A stretch of DNA of 64,000 nucleotides from Caulobacterales bacterium. Lineage in GTDB: Bacteria; Pseudomonadota; Alphaproteobacteria; Caulobacterales; Caulobacteraceae. Made by a program: the position numbers and the translations under genes. The stretch spans positions 51,252-115,251 of the forward strand of contig JAEKKJ010000011.1 of the NCBI GenBank assembly GCA_019510435.1. Direction: 5' to 3'. Of the stretch, positions 31,144 through 40,524 are shown piece by piece. The notes under the pieces are model-generated. The model was not told where the DNA came from. It saw nothing but the letters and a program-made list of their open reading frames with translations, and did not search any database. Positions within the stretch are counted from its first letter, which is position 1. Each line of letters begins with the position of its first letter.

Positions 31144-31252
31144 CGGAGCTCCGCGACGGCCCGCGCGAGGGGGCCGGAAATTAGGTCGGCGGAAGCTATG
31201 CGCAGAGGCCTGCTTTTGCAATGGAACCGGGGCCGATGATAGGCAGGCGGGC

Positions 31253-32092
31253 ATGGACCGCGACCCGACGCCGCTCTTGATCCGCATCGCCGAGGCGCTG
31301 GAGCGCCTGGCCCCGCCCGTCGAGGCGGCCCCCAGCTTCGCCAGGGCGCGCCTCTTCCGGCACGACCCGGCCACGGGGGCCTTCCACCCCGCGCCGGACT
31401 ATCCCCTGGGCCTGGAGAACCTCGTGGGGGTGGAGCGCCAGAAGGACCGGTTCGTGGAGAACCTGGCGCGGTTCGCCCGCGGGCGGCCGTTCAACCACGC
31501 CCTGCTGTGGGGCGTGCGCGGCACCGGCAAGAGCTCCCTGGCCAAGGCGGCGTTCATGGCGGTGGCGGCGGACGCGCCGGACCTGCGGCTGGTGGAGGTG
31601 GACCGCGACCAGGTCACCGCCCTGCCCCCGCTGTTCGACGTGCTGCGGGCGCGAGCCGAGCGCTTCGTGGTGCTTTGCGACGACCTCTCGTTCGAGGAGG
31701 GGGCGGCCGCGGCCAAGGCCCTGAAGTCGGCGCTGGAGGGGGGCGTGTCCGGGCCGCCGGCGAACGTGCTGTTCGTGGCCACCTCCAACCGCCGTCACCT
31801 GATGCCCCGCGGCCACGGCGAGGACCGCGGTCTGGTGGCCGCCGCCGAGGACGCCGAGGAGGAGGTCAGCGTCTCCGACCGCTTCGGCCTCTGGATCGGC
31901 TTCCCGCCCATGGACCAGGCCACCTACCTGGCGGCGGTGGCGGGCTATGCGGAGCGTTTCGGGCTGCAGGCGCCGGAGCTGGAGCGCCGCGCCCTGCAGT
32001 GGGCCCAGCTGCGCGGGTCGCGCTCGGGGCGCGTGGCCTGGCAGTTCATCCGCGACCTGGCGGGCGAGCTGGGGAAAGATCTGCCGCTGTAG
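31253..32092 (+). CDS. DUF815 AAA-type ATPase
   Basis: The 279-residue protein has a P-loop ATPase core: Walker A WGVRGTGKSSLAK, Walker B FVVLCDDLSFEE and sensor-like NVLFVATSNRRHLMPRG. This is the DUF815 family, found beside yajC-secDF in many alphaproteobacteria; its role is unknown. It is soluble. ATG 31253 precedes the conserved region. It converges with dipM across a family A repeat that begins directly after its stop. Confidence 0.85.
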   Translation: MDRDPTPLLIRIAEALERLAPPVEAAPSFARARLFRHDPATGAFHPAPDYPLGLENLVGVERQKDRFVENLARFARGRPFNHALLWGVRGTGKSSLAKAAFMAVAADAPDLRLVEVDRDQVTALPPLFDVLRARAERFVVLCDDLSFEEGAAAAKALKSALEGGVSGPPANVLFVATSNRRHLMPRGHGEDRGLVAAAEDAEEEVSVSDRFGLWIGFPPMDQATYLAAVAGYAERFGLQAPELERRALQWAQLRGSRSGRVAWQFIRDLAGELGKDLPL

Positions 32093-32267
32093 TCCCTCCC
32101 TTGATGGGGAGGGACAGGCTGCGCAGCCGCCAGGGTGAGGGATAGTCGATCGAGCGCAGCGCCAGGTCGTGACCCTCAATGGCGACAGCATCCGACGTGC
32201 AGCGCCCGGTCGTGGCCGCCTCACCCTGATCGCTTCGCGATCTGTCCCTCCCCATCAAGGGAGGGAC
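32093..32267. repeat. Family A palindromic repeat, copy 5 (long spacer)
   Basis: TCCCTCCCTTGATGGGGAGG and TCCCTCCCCATCAAGGGAGG hairpins flank inner arms (AGGGTGAGG, CCTCACCCT). The spacer is longer than in other copies because a segment with GCAGCGCC(A/C)GGTCGTG is present twice. It begins at the base after the DUF815 stop and ends 6 bp before the dipM stop. Confidence 0.8.
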
Positions 32268-32273
32268 GCTTGG

Positions 32274-34016
32274 CTACTTCGGCAGCACCAGCGCGGGGTC
32301 CACCGGCCGGGCGCGGTCGTCGGGCGAGGGCTTGTAGCGGACTTCGAAGTGCAGCTGCGGCTCGGAGACGCCGCCGGAGGTGCCGGCCTCGCCGATCTGC
32401 TGGCCCTGGCTGACCTTCTGTTGCATGCGCACGTCCACCCGGCCCAGGTGACCGTAGGCCGTCACCCAGCCGTCGGCGTGCTGGATCAGCACCAGGTTGC
32501 CGAAGCCGGGCACCTGGTCGCCGGCGTAGACCACATTGCCCGCCGCCGCGGCCCGCACGGGGTCGCCGGCGTTGGCGCGGATGTCGAGGCCATCGTTGCG
32601 CTGGCCGCCGCCCCGGTCGCCGAAGCCGGCGATGATCGCGCCCTTGATCGGCCAGGCGAAGAGGCCGCGGCCCCGCTGGCTGATCTCGGCGTCCGGGATC
32701 GGGGCGCTGGCGCTGGGGGCGCCAGTGATGCCGCTCCCGCCGCCGCCGCCGCCCGGCGAATAGGGCTGGGGCTGCGAGGGCAGCGGCGTCGACGGCCGCA
32801 TGGGCGGCAGCGGCCCACCGGCCGGCGGGGTGTAGCGCGGCGGCTGGTACTCCTCGCGGCCGCGATCGCGCGAGCCGCCGGGCAGGCGCAGGCGGCGGCC
32901 GGGCTTCACCGCCGCGTGGCGCTTCAGGCCATTGGCGGCGCGCAGCTCGCCCTCGGAGACGCCAAAGCGCTGGGCGATGGCGGCCAGGGTGTCGCCGCGG
33001 GCCACCACATAGGCCTTGGAGGTCGAGCCGCCGGCGCCGTGCAGCGTCTGGCCGGCCCGCACATGGTACGGGCGCTTCAGGTGGTTCAGCCGGCCCAGCT
33101 CCTCGACGCTGACGCCGAGCTTGCGGGCGGCCTTCTCGGCGGTGTCGCCGCGGCGCACGCGGTAGCTTCGGCCGGCGCCCTCCACCTCGACCACGCGGCC
33201 CATGGCGCCGTGGCTGGCGGGCTCCTCAGCCGGCGCCTCGCCCCGATGGCGGCCGCGCGGCGCGGGCGTCTCGTCGGCGGGCTCAGCGTCGCCGGCCAGG
33301 CGCAGGGTCTGGCCGTGCGAGATCGAATTGCTGCGGCCCAGGTGGTTGGCGGCCTTCAGCTGTTCGACGGAGATCCCATGCGCCTTGGCGATGGAGAACA
33401 GCGTGTCGCCCTTCTTCACCACATAGCTCTCGGCGTGCGCCCTGCCGGCGGCCTTACCCTTGGCGGACGCGTGGCCCTCCGGCTGCGGGCCATGCAGGAC
33501 CTGGCCCGGATGCAGGCGGTAGGGCTTCTTCAGCCCGTTGAGCTTCGCCAGGGTCTCGATGTCGACGCCCAGCTTGGGCGCGACCTTCTCCAGGGTGTCG
33601 CCCTTGCGCACCTTGTAGGTCGCCGGCTCGGCGTCCTCGACCGGCGCGGCGGCCGCATGGTGGTGGCGATGGCGCACACGGGCGGCGGCGTCCTCACCGG
33701 TAGGGGCCATGGCCAGCGCCGGGGCGGACTCGGCCGCCGCCAGGGCCGGGGCGGCGGTCTCCGGCGCGCGGGGCGCGGGGGTCGGCGCGGGCGCGGGTGG
33801 CGCGAGCGGCGCGCTCTCCACCGGCACGCTGGCGTGCGGCGCCAGCGGCGCGTCGGCCTGCGCCAACTGCTGCGGCGCAGCCTGGGCGGGCGGAGCGACC
33901 GCGGGCGGCGGCAGGTCCAGCAGCCGGGCCTGCGTCGGATAGCGCGGGCTGGCGCAGGCGGTCAGGGCCGTGCCGGCCAGGAGGATCAGCGCCGTACGCT
34001 GGATGGGATAGGTCAT
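32274..34016 (-). CDS. dipM: Division-associated LysM/LytM lipoprotein DipM
   Basis: The 580-residue protein starts with a lipoprotein-like signal (lipobox LTAC, Cys20-21 region), followed by a Pro/Ala-rich stretch, four LysM repeats (about 131-175, 196-240, 283-327, 335-380), and a C-terminal LytM/M23 domain (about 447-580). The zinc site is degenerate: Asn replaces the first His (RNDGLD) and Gln replaces the first His of HxH (QLHFE). This fits Caulobacter DipM, a non-catalytic activator of peptidoglycan hydrolases at the division site. The neighbourhood (pcm, surE, serS, tat) also matches. ATG 34016 gives the signal peptide. Confidence 0.88.
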   Translation of the reverse strand: MTYPIQRTALILLAGTALTACASPRYPTQARLLDLPPPAVAPPAQAAPQQLAQADAPLAPHASVPVESAPLAPPAPAPTPAPRAPETAAPALAAAESAPALAMAPTGEDAAARVRHRHHHAAAAPVEDAEPATYKVRKGDTLEKVAPKLGVDIETLAKLNGLKKPYRLHPGQVLHGPQPEGHASAKGKAAGRAHAESYVVKKGDTLFSIAKAHGISVEQLKAANHLGRSNSISHGQTLRLAGDAEPADETPAPRGRHRGEAPAEEPASHGAMGRVVEVEGAGRSYRVRRGDTAEKAARKLGVSVEELGRLNHLKRPYHVRAGQTLHGAGGSTSKAYVVARGDTLAAIAQRFGVSEGELRAANGLKRHAAVKPGRRLRLPGGSRDRGREEYQPPRYTPPAGGPLPPMRPSTPLPSQPQPYSPGGGGGGSGITGAPSASAPIPDAEISQRGRGLFAWPIKGAIIAGFGDRGGGQRNDGLDIRANAGDPVRAAAAGNVVYAGDQVPGFGNLVLIQHADGWVTAYGHLGRVDVRMQQKVSQGQQIGEAGTSGGVSEPQLHFEVRYKPSPDDRARPVDPALVLPK

Positions 34017-34124
34017 CGCCGCTCCGCGGGGTGGTGACGTGAGAATCGTCGGGGCGTCCGGGGCGCATGATGGCGGCCAGCGGACGCCCGCGCCAACCCG
34101 CAATTCCATTGCAGCGTCAAAACG

Positions 34125-34796
34125 TCAGAGTTCCTTGGCCACGCCGTCGAGCAGCGGCACGAAGCGCACGTCGATCAACTTCTCGACATTGAACCCGCCC
34201 TGCCCGTCGCCGGTGTAGCGGCGCAGGCTCTGGACGGGGCCTTTTCCGATCGGCGCCACCAGGATCCCCGTAGGTTTCAGCTGTGAAAGCAAAGCCTTCG
34301 GCTCGCCCGGCGCCGCGGCTGTGACCATAATGCGGTCAAACGGCGCCTGCTCGGGCCACCCCTCCCCGCCATCGCCGAAGCGGGTGATGACGTTGGTCAG
34401 GCCCAGCGCCTTGAACCGCCCCTCGGCCTCGCGCATCAGGGTGCGGTAGCGCTCCACCGTGTAGACCAGCCGCGCCAGCTTCGAGAGGATCGTGGTCTGA
34501 TAGCCGCTGCCGGTGCCGATCTCGAGCACCCGGTCGCGCTTGTCGACCTTCAGCGCCTGGGTCATCAGCCCGACGATGAACGGCTGGCTGATGGTCTGGC
34601 CGCAGGCGATCGGCAGGGCAGAGTCCTCGAAAGCCCGCTGCTTGAAGAGCTCCGGCGTGAAGATCTCCCGCGGCGTGGTCTCGATGGCCTGCAGCACCTT
34701 GGGCTCGCTGACCCCCTGAGAGCGCAGCGCCAGGATCAGGCGCGCCATCCGCGTCTCGGGGCTGTCGTCGGCAGGCGGTTCGGGCGGCTCGGCCAT
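34125..34796 (-). CDS. pcm: Protein-L-isoaspartate O-methyltransferase
   Basis: Pcm methylates isoaspartyl residues in aged proteins with S-adenosylmethionine. The 223-residue protein has the family motif LEIGTGSGYQTTILSKLA for the cofactor and the substrate block PIACGQTISQPFIVG upstream. The gene starts 2 bp after the surE stop, the classic surE-pcm pairing. Confidence 0.95.
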   Translation of the reverse strand: MAEPPEPPADDSPETRMARLILALRSQGVSEPKVLQAIETTPREIFTPELFKQRAFEDSALPIACGQTISQPFIVGLMTQALKVDKRDRVLEIGTGSGYQTTILSKLARLVYTVERYRTLMREAEGRFKALGLTNVITRFGDGGEGWPEQAPFDRIMVTAAAPGEPKALLSQLKPTGILVAPIGKGPVQSLRRYTGDGQGGFNVEKLIDVRFVPLLDGVAKEL

Positions 34797-34798
34797 GC

Positions 34799-35572
34799 TC
34801 AGGCCTTCGGCGGGGTTCCGCCCAGGGCGCCTTTCAGCGCATGGACGGTGGGCTGGTGGGTCAGGTCGATATGCAGCGGGGTCACGGAAATCCGCCCCTC
34901 ATATAGCGCACGCAGGTCGGTCCCGTTCGGCGGGCTCGAACGCAGCTGGCGGAAACCCACCCAGTAGTAGTCGCGGCCGCGCAGGTCGGTGCGCTTCTCG
35001 GCATGGCGCACCTGCATGTCGCGGAAGCCCTGGCGGGTGACCTCCACCTCGGTGATCTCGGCGATCTCGCGGTTCGGGAAGTTGACGTTCAGCACCACGT
35101 CCGCCGGCCAGCCCACCTCCACGGCGCGGCGGATCACGCCCGGCCCGAAGGTCTCCGCCGGCTCGAAACTGTGGCCGGGCTCGTAGAAGCCCATCTGCGA
35201 CAGGGCGATCGAGGGCACGCCCAGGGCCATGCCCTCGATGGCGCCGGCCACCGTGCCGGACATGGTGACGTCCTCGGCCAGGTTTGCGCCGCGGTTGACG
35301 CCGGAGAGCACCAGGTCGGGCTTGCGGCCAGGGATCAGGTCGTTGAGCGCCAGCATCACGCAGTCGGTCGGCGTCCCGGTGGTGGCGAAGCGGCGCTCCG
35401 ACAGGGTGCGCACCCGGATCGGATCGGCCAGGGTCAGCGCCCGGCTGGCCCCCGACTGCTCGTACTCCGGCGCGCAGACCCAGACGTCGTCGGACAGCTG
35501 GGCCGCGATCCGCTCCAGCGCCGCCAGCCCGTCCGCGTGGATCCCGTCGTCGTTGGTGAGCAGAATCCTCAT
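34799..35572 (-). CDS. surE: 5'/3'-nucleotidase SurE
   Basis: SurE dephosphorylates nucleoside monophosphates under stress. The 257-residue protein begins with the metal-binding [16 protein letters not shown] and carries [22 protein letters not shown] 35572 is the first codon of the conserved block. It lies upstream of pcm on the minus strand and is separated from serS by a family A repeat. Confidence 0.96.
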   Translation of the reverse strand: MRILLTNDDGIHADGLAALERIAAQLSDDVWVCAPEYEQSGASRALTLADPIRVRTLSERRFATTGTPTDCVMLALNDLIPGRKPDLVLSGVNRGANLAEDVTMSGTVAGAIEGMALGVPSIALSQMGFYEPGHSFEPAETFGPGVIRRAVEVGWPADVVLNVNFPNREIAEITEVEVTRQGFRDMQVRHAEKRTDLRGRDYYWVGFRQLRSSPPNGTDLRALYEGRISVTPLHIDLTHQPTVHALKGALGGTPPKA

Positions 35573-35580
35573 GCGGCATT

Positions 35581-35724
35581 TCCCTCCCCTTTATGGGGAG
35601 GGGCAGACCGCGAAGCGGTCGGGGTGGGGAGGTATGGACCGGAGCGTGGACGTGGGCGCCTGGCCCACCCTTCCCCACCCGGCTCGCCGGAGGCGAGCTG
35701 TCCCTCCCCATTAAGGGGAGGGAA
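35581..35724. repeat. Family A palindromic repeat, copy 6
   Basis: TCCCTCCCCTTTATGGGGAG and TCCCTCCCCATTAAGGGGAG hairpins flank inner GGGGTGGGGAGG and CTTCCCCACC arms with a spacer of about 45 bp. It begins 14 bp after the serS stop on the minus strand and ends 8 bp before the surE start. Confidence 0.85.
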
Positions 35725-35738
35725 GACGGTGCGCCCCC

Positions 35739-37019
35739 TCACGCCTCGCCCCCGATATGCGTCACGCCGGGCATGTAGGGGTGCAGGGCTTGCGGGATGG
35801 CGATGCGGCCGCCTTCGTCCTGATAGTTCTCCATCACCGCCACCAGGGTGCGGCCCACCGCCAGGCCCGAGCCGTTCAGGGTGTGGACGTAGCGCGTGCC
35901 CTTCTCGCCGGCCTTCTTGGCGCGGGCGTCCATGCGCCGGGCCTGGAAGTCGCCGCAGTTCGAGCAGGAGCTGATCTCGCGGTACTTGCCCTGGCTGGGC
36001 AGCCAGACCTCCAGGTCGTAGGTCTTGCGCGCGCCAAAGCCCATGTCGCCGGTGCACAGCAGCATGGTGCGGTATGGCAGCTCCAGGCGCTTCAGCACCG
36101 CCTCGGCGCAGCCCACCATCCGCTCATGCTCGTCGGCCGACTGCTCGGGCGCGGTGATCGAGACCAGCTCGACCTTGTAGAACTGGTGCTGGCGGATCAT
36201 GCCGCGGGTGTCGCGGCCCGAGGCGCCGGCTTCCGAACGGAAGCAGGGCGTCAGGGCCGTCATCCGCATCGGCAGCTCTTCCTCGGCCACGATCTGGCCC
36301 ATGACCAGGCTGGTCAGCGGCACCTCGGCCGTGGGGATCAGCCAGCGGCCGTCGGTGGTCTGGAAGAGATCGTCGGCGAACTTCGGCAGCTTGTCGGTGC
36401 CATAGGCGGCCGCGTCATTGACCAGCAGCGGCGGCGAGACCTCCAGATAGCCGTGCTCGCGGGTCTGCAGGTCCAGCATGAACTGGCCGATGGCCCGCTC
36501 CAGCCGCGCCAGCTGGCCCTTCAGGACCGTGAACCGCGCCCCGCTCATCCGGGCGGCCGCCTCGAAGTCGAGCAGGCCGGACGCCTCGCCCAGGTCCACG
36601 TGGTCCTTCGGGCTGGCGATGGCGACGGGCTCACCCCAGCGGCGGACCTCGACGTTGTCGTGCTCGTCGGCGCCCTGCGGTACGTCAGGCGCCGGGATGT
36701 TGGGCATCGCCTCGAGGATCTTCTTCAGGCTCTCGCCGGCCAGCCGTTCCATCTCGGCGTGGTTGGCGAAGTCGGCCTTCAGCGCCTCGACCCGGGCCAT
36801 CAGGGCCTGCGCCTCGGCCTCGTTCTTCTGGGCCTTGGCCTGGCCGATCTTCTTGGAGACCTCGTTGCGCTCGGCCTGGGCGGCCTGGGCGGCGGTCTGG
36901 GCGGCGCGCAGGCGGGTGTCGAGGTCGAGGATCGCGGCGACCTGGCCCGAGGAGCCCTTCGCCGCCCAGGCTTTCTCGTAAAGCTCGGGGGTTTCGCGAA
37001 TGGCTCGGATGTCGTGCAT
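35739..37019 (-). CDS. serS: Serine--tRNA ligase
   Basis: Class II aminoacyl-tRNA synthetase that charges tRNA-Ser. The 426-residue protein has the N-terminal coiled-coil arm that grips the long variable loop (about residues 30-110) and class II motifs: motif 2 [22 protein letters not shown] and motif 3 [19 protein letters not shown] 37019 starts [14 protein letters not shown] as in other SerS; the longer frame is rejected. Confidence 0.97.
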   Translation of the reverse strand: MHDIRAIRETPELYEKAWAAKGSSGQVAAILDLDTRLRAAQTAAQAAQAERNEVSKKIGQAKAQKNEAEAQALMARVEALKADFANHAEMERLAGESLKKILEAMPNIPAPDVPQGADEHDNVEVRRWGEPVAIASPKDHVDLGEASGLLDFEAAARMSGARFTVLKGQLARLERAIGQFMLDLQTREHGYLEVSPPLLVNDAAAYGTDKLPKFADDLFQTTDGRWLIPTAEVPLTSLVMGQIVAEEELPMRMTALTPCFRSEAGASGRDTRGMIRQHQFYKVELVSITAPEQSADEHERMVGCAEAVLKRLELPYRTMLLCTGDMGFGARKTYDLEVWLPSQGKYREISSCSNCGDFQARRMDARAKKAGEKGTRYVHTLNGSGLAVGRTLVAVMENYQDEGGRIAIPQALHPYMPGVTHIGGEA

Positions 37020-37090
37020 TGGGGGGCCGCTATGGGGTTGAGCGGCCCTCTCTAGAGCGCGTCGAAGGACGGGCCAACCCCCAGGGGTCT

Positions 37091-38017
37091 CTAGGCAGCC
37101 TCGGCGGCGGCGTCCTCGCGCTCGCGCCGGCGTTCGATCAGCTTCACGCACAACACGGAGGCGAAGTAGAGCCCGATGATCGGGAAGGCGAGCAGGGTCT
37201 GGCTGATCGGATCCGGCGGCGTCACGATGGCCGCCACCACGAAGACGCCCAGCACCGCATAGCGCCAGCCGCTCATCAGCATGCGCGAGTTCACGATCCC
37301 GGCCATCCCCAGCAGGGTCAGCACCACCGGCAGCTGGAAGCAGAGGCCGAACGCCAGCAGCAGGGTCGTCACCAGGCTGAAGTAGTCCGAGACCTTGGGC
37401 AGCAACTCCACCGAGATGGAGCCCGCGCCCACGATCTGCTGGCTCAGCGAGAACCAGAGGACGAACGGCAGGATCATGAAATAGACCAGGGCCGCGCCGG
37501 CCACGAACAGCACCGGCGCCGCCACCAGGAACGGCAGGAAGGCCCGCCGCTCGCGCTTGTAGAGGCCGGGCGCCACGAAGGCGTAGACCTGCCAGGCCAG
37601 CACCGGGAAGGCCACGACGACCGCGCCGAACCCGGCCAGCTTCACCTTGGTGAAGAAGAACTCCAGCGGCGCGGTGAACACCAACTTCAGGGCGTGCTGG
37701 TCGGGCGCCTGGGGCACGGAACGCGCGCCCACCAGGGCCAGGAACATGTTCTTGGTGCCGTCCCACAGCCCTTTGATGTCGAAGCCGGACGTGGGGTGCG
37801 CCGCCTCGGCGTTGCGCACGGCCAGGATGTTCGCCGCGATGGCGAAGGGGTGCAGCAAGAGGGCGTAGATCTGGGTGGCGAAGACGAAGCAGACGATGAA
37901 GCCCGCCACGATCGCCACGATGCAGATGATCAGCCGCTTGCGCAGCTCCACCAGGTGGTCGAGCAGCGGGGCGCGGGACGCCTCGATCTCGGCCTCGTCG
38001 GGGGCATCGTCGCTCAC
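37091..38017 (-). CDS. tatC: Sec-independent protein translocase TatC
   Basis: TatC is the twin-arginine signal receptor. The 308-residue protein has six membrane helices and the N-terminal [13 protein letters not shown] motif with the conserved Glu that contacts the signal peptide. It overlaps tatB by 4 bases (ATGA). The C-terminal tail is charged and longer than in E. coli. Confidence 0.96.
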   Translation of the reverse strand: MSDDAPDEAEIEASRAPLLDHLVELRKRLIICIVAIVAGFIVCFVFATQIYALLLHPFAIAANILAVRNAEAAHPTSGFDIKGLWDGTKNMFLALVGARSVPQAPDQHALKLVFTAPLEFFFTKVKLAGFGAVVVAFPVLAWQVYAFVAPGLYKRERRAFLPFLVAAPVLFVAGAALVYFMILPFVLWFSLSQQIVGAGSISVELLPKVSDYFSLVTTLLLAFGLCFQLPVVLTLLGMAGIVNSRMLMSGWRYAVLGVFVVAAIVTPPDPISQTLLAFPIIGLYFASVLCVKLIERRREREDAAAEAA

Positions 38018-38598
38018 GAGCCGGCCTCGGTCTTGCGGGCGCGGGGCCGCCGCGCGGCGTTGGGCCGGTCAGCGGCCTTGGTCGCGGGCTTGGCGGCGGA
38101 GGGCTTCCGCGTCGCCGGGGCGGCCTTGGTCTTCGGGGCGGTCTTCGGGGCGGCGGGCGCCGGGGCCGCGGCAGTCTTCGCGCGCGGCTTGCGGGCCGGC
38201 TTGGCGGGTTCCTCGACGACCGGCTCGGCGTCGCCCGGCGGCAGGGACTGCATCTCGCTGTACTGGTAGCTCATCGGGGGGTGCAGCTGGACGCCGACGC
38301 CCGACAGGCTGTCCTGGATCTCGCTGACCGCCGACTGCATCTCTTCGTGGCCGGAATGGGCGGCGATATCGGCCAGCTGGCCGCGGCGCATGGCCTCGAC
38401 CTCCTTGCGCAGCTCATCCAGTTCGGACTGGCGCGCCATCTCGTCGAAGCTGGCGCGGAACTCCGCGGCCATGCCGCGCAGCTTGGCCATGAACTGGCCC
38501 AGCTTGCGCAACAGCGGCGGCAGGTCCTTCGGACCCACCACCACCAGGGCGACGATCCCGACGATCAGGAACTCGAGGAAACGTCCTTCAGGGAACAT
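38014..38598 (-). CDS. tatB: Sec-independent protein translocase TatB
   Basis: The 194-residue TatB has a short membrane helix ([20 protein letters not shown]) with the conserved Glu and Gly-Pro hinge, an amphipathic helix, and an extended Ala/Pro/Lys-rich C-terminal tail typical of Caulobacterales. It bridges TatC and TatA in the receptor complex. Confidence 0.94.
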   Translation of the reverse strand: MFPEGRFLEFLIVGIVALVVVGPKDLPPLLRKLGQFMAKLRGMAAEFRASFDEMARQSELDELRKEVEAMRRGQLADIAAHSGHEEMQSAVSEIQDSLSGVGVQLHPPMSYQYSEMQSLPPGDAEPVVEEPAKPARKPRAKTAAAPAPAAPKTAPKTKAAPATRKPSAAKPATKAADRPNAARRPRARKTEAGS

Positions 38599-38706
38599 GT
38601 GCTGGGCCTAGTCGAGCTTTGGCCAGGCGATCAAGCCCTGCATCGGCCCTTGCATCCGGAATGCTGCGAAATATCGGCCGTCGGCGCGGGTCAGCCGCGG
38701 GTCCAA

Positions 38707-38919
38707 TCAGCTCCGGGCCTTATCGCCGTCGGTTTCCTTCGGCAGCGGCTTGGCCGCGGCGGTCTCGTGGTGCTCGTCCTCGCCCTTCAGGCCCTCGCGG
38801 AAGGCGCGAATGCCCTTGGCGGTGTCGCCCATGATGCCGGAGATCTTGCCGCGGCCGCCGAACAGCAGCGCGAAGACGACCACGACGGCCAGGATGTGCC
38901 AGATGCTCAAGGCGCCCAT
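38707..38919 (-). CDS. tatA: Sec-independent protein translocase TatA
   Basis: The 70-residue TatA forms the translocation pore. It has a membrane helix ([17 protein letters not shown]), the hinge [12 protein letters not shown] and an amphipathic helix with a charged tail. It precedes tatB by 108 bp, in which no gene was seen. Confidence 0.94.
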   Translation of the reverse strand: MGALSIWHILAVVVVFALLFGGRGKISGIMGDTAKGIRAFREGLKGEDEHHETAAAKPLPKETDGDKARS

Positions 38920-39059
38920 TCGGGTAACTCCATGATCGGTCCGCCGCCTGCCGGGCGCGAACGACGAATTGAATGCGTCAGGCGGCTATATAGTCCGTCC
39001 CGCAGACGGACGCCACGCGGCCTTTATTCCCATATCCACCTGGTTTTGAAGCAGTCGCT

Positions 39060-39698
39060 TCATTCCTCGGCCAGGAAATCCACGTGGAACTCCGGCGCAT
39101 CCGTCGCCTCCAGCGGATCCTCGTCGGCCTGGGCGAGGTTCGGGTCGGGCACCGCGAAGTCCGGCGGCAGGTCCATCGAGAGCAGGCCGGCGGCCTTCAT
39201 TTCCGCCAGGCCCGGCAGGTCGGAGAGGCTCGCCAGCCCATAGTGCTCCAGGAAGGCGTCGGTGGTGCCATAGGTCACCGGACGCCCGGGCGTGCGGCGG
39301 CGGCCGCGCATGCGCACCAGGCCCAGCTCCAGGAGGACGTCCAGGGTGCCGCGGCTGGCCTGCACGCCGCGCACGGCCTCGATCTCGGCCCGGGTCACCG
39401 GCTGGTGGTAGGCGATGATCGCCAGGGTCTCCTGGGCGGCCTTGGAAAGGCGGCGCGGCTCGTCCCGCTCCTCGGTCATCAGCCACGCCAAGTCCTCGGC
39501 GGTCTGGAAGCGCCAGCCGCCGGCGACCTGCGCCAGGACCACGCCACGGCCCTGGTAGCGCTCGGCCAGCTCCCCCAGGGCGCCGGCGATGTCCGCGCCC
39601 TCCGGCAGGCGCTTGGCGAGGTCCGCGTCGGTGAGCGGCCCGGCGGCGGCGAACAACAGCGCCTCGATCTCGCGCGCGGTCTCCATGCGGTCGGTCAT
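39060..39698 (-). CDS. scpB: Segregation and condensation protein ScpB
   Basis: ScpB is a kleisin-associated winged-helix protein that works with ScpA and Smc in chromosome condensation. The 212-residue protein shows the family blocks IEALLFAAAGPLTDADLAKRL and AAQETLAIIAYHQPVTRAEIE...VRGVQ. ATG 39698 is preferred over an upstream frame extension. It lies between scpA and tatA on the minus strand. Confidence 0.94.
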   Translation of the reverse strand: MTDRMETAREIEALLFAAAGPLTDADLAKRLPEGADIAGALGELAERYQGRGVVLAQVAGGWRFQTAEDLAWLMTEERDEPRRLSKAAQETLAIIAYHQPVTRAEIEAVRGVQASRGTLDVLLELGLVRMRGRRRTPGRPVTYGTTDAFLEHYGLASLSDLPGLAEMKAAGLLSMDLPPDFAVPDPNLAQADEDPLEATDAPEFHVDFLAEE

Positions 39699-39714
39699 GA
39701 GGAAATGCTCCCCC

Positions 39715-40524
39715 TCACGCCCTCGCCTCCCCTTTGCGCGCCCGCAGGTAGATGTCCGCGAAGGCCTCAAGCTGGCGGGCCTCCAGGGCGCCTTCCTTGA
39801 TCAGCTCCAGGCTCGCCGAGAGGGTGGAGGCCACGTACGAGGCCCGGCTCGGGCCGGCGGCCGGCGAGCCCAGGGGCGCGACGCCGGCCAGCGGCGTCCA
39901 GCGCTCCAGGTCGGGCAGCAGGCGGCGCAGGCGGTCGCGGGCGTCCTCCAGCGGATAGGCCTGGGGCGCGGCGGGCTGGTAGTGGCGCGAGGCCTCCTTC
40001 CGCCGCTGGCCGATGTAGGCGTCCATCAGGGCGTAGAGGTCGCCCTCGATACGGCCCGACGGGATTACCCGGATCGCTTCCGGATCGCCGCGCACGAAGA
40101 CCTCGCGGCCCAGCTGCGGGCCGGTGCGCAACGCTTCGGACGCCACCCGCATGGCCTCCAGCTTGGCGAGGCGGAACGCCAGGCGCGCGGCCATCTCCTC
40201 GGCCGGCGGCTCCTCGGCCTTGGGACGGTCCGGCTTGGGCAGGAGGAGGCGCGACTTCAGGTAGGCGAGCCAGGCGGCCATCACCAGGTAGTCCGCGGCC
40301 AGCGAGAAGCGCCGCCGCCGCGCCTCGTGCACGAACGCCAGGTACTGCTCGGCCAGCTTCAGGACCGAGAGCTTGAGCAGGTCCACCTTCTGGGTGCGCG
40401 CCAGGGCCAGCAGCACGTGCAGCGGGCCCTCATAGCCGTCCACGTCGATGATCAGCGCCTCGCCGTCCTCGGCCGCGGTGGCCGCGGCGTCGAAGTCCAG
40501 GCTGGGCTGAAAGGGGTTGCTCAC
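39715..40524 (-). CDS. scpA: Segregation and condensation protein ScpA
   Basis: ScpA is the kleisin subunit of the Smc complex. The roughly 269-residue protein carries the N-terminal signature DVDGYEGPLHVLLALARTQKVDLLKLSVLKLAEQYL and a C-terminal winged-helix. GTG 40524 overlaps the nagZ stop as GTGA and is preferred; GTG 40533 would add three residues. Confidence 0.94.
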   Translation of the reverse strand: MSNPFQPSLDFDAAATAAEDGEALIIDVDGYEGPLHVLLALARTQKVDLLKLSVLKLAEQYLAFVHEARRRRFSLAADYLVMAAWLAYLKSRLLLPKPDRPKAEEPPAEEMAARLAFRLAKLEAMRVASEALRTGPQLGREVFVRGDPEAIRVIPSGRIEGDLYALMDAYIGQRRKEASRHYQPAAPQAYPLEDARDRLRRLLPDLERWTPLAGVAPLGSPAAGPSRASYVASTLSASLELIKEGALEARQLEAFADIYLRARKGEARA

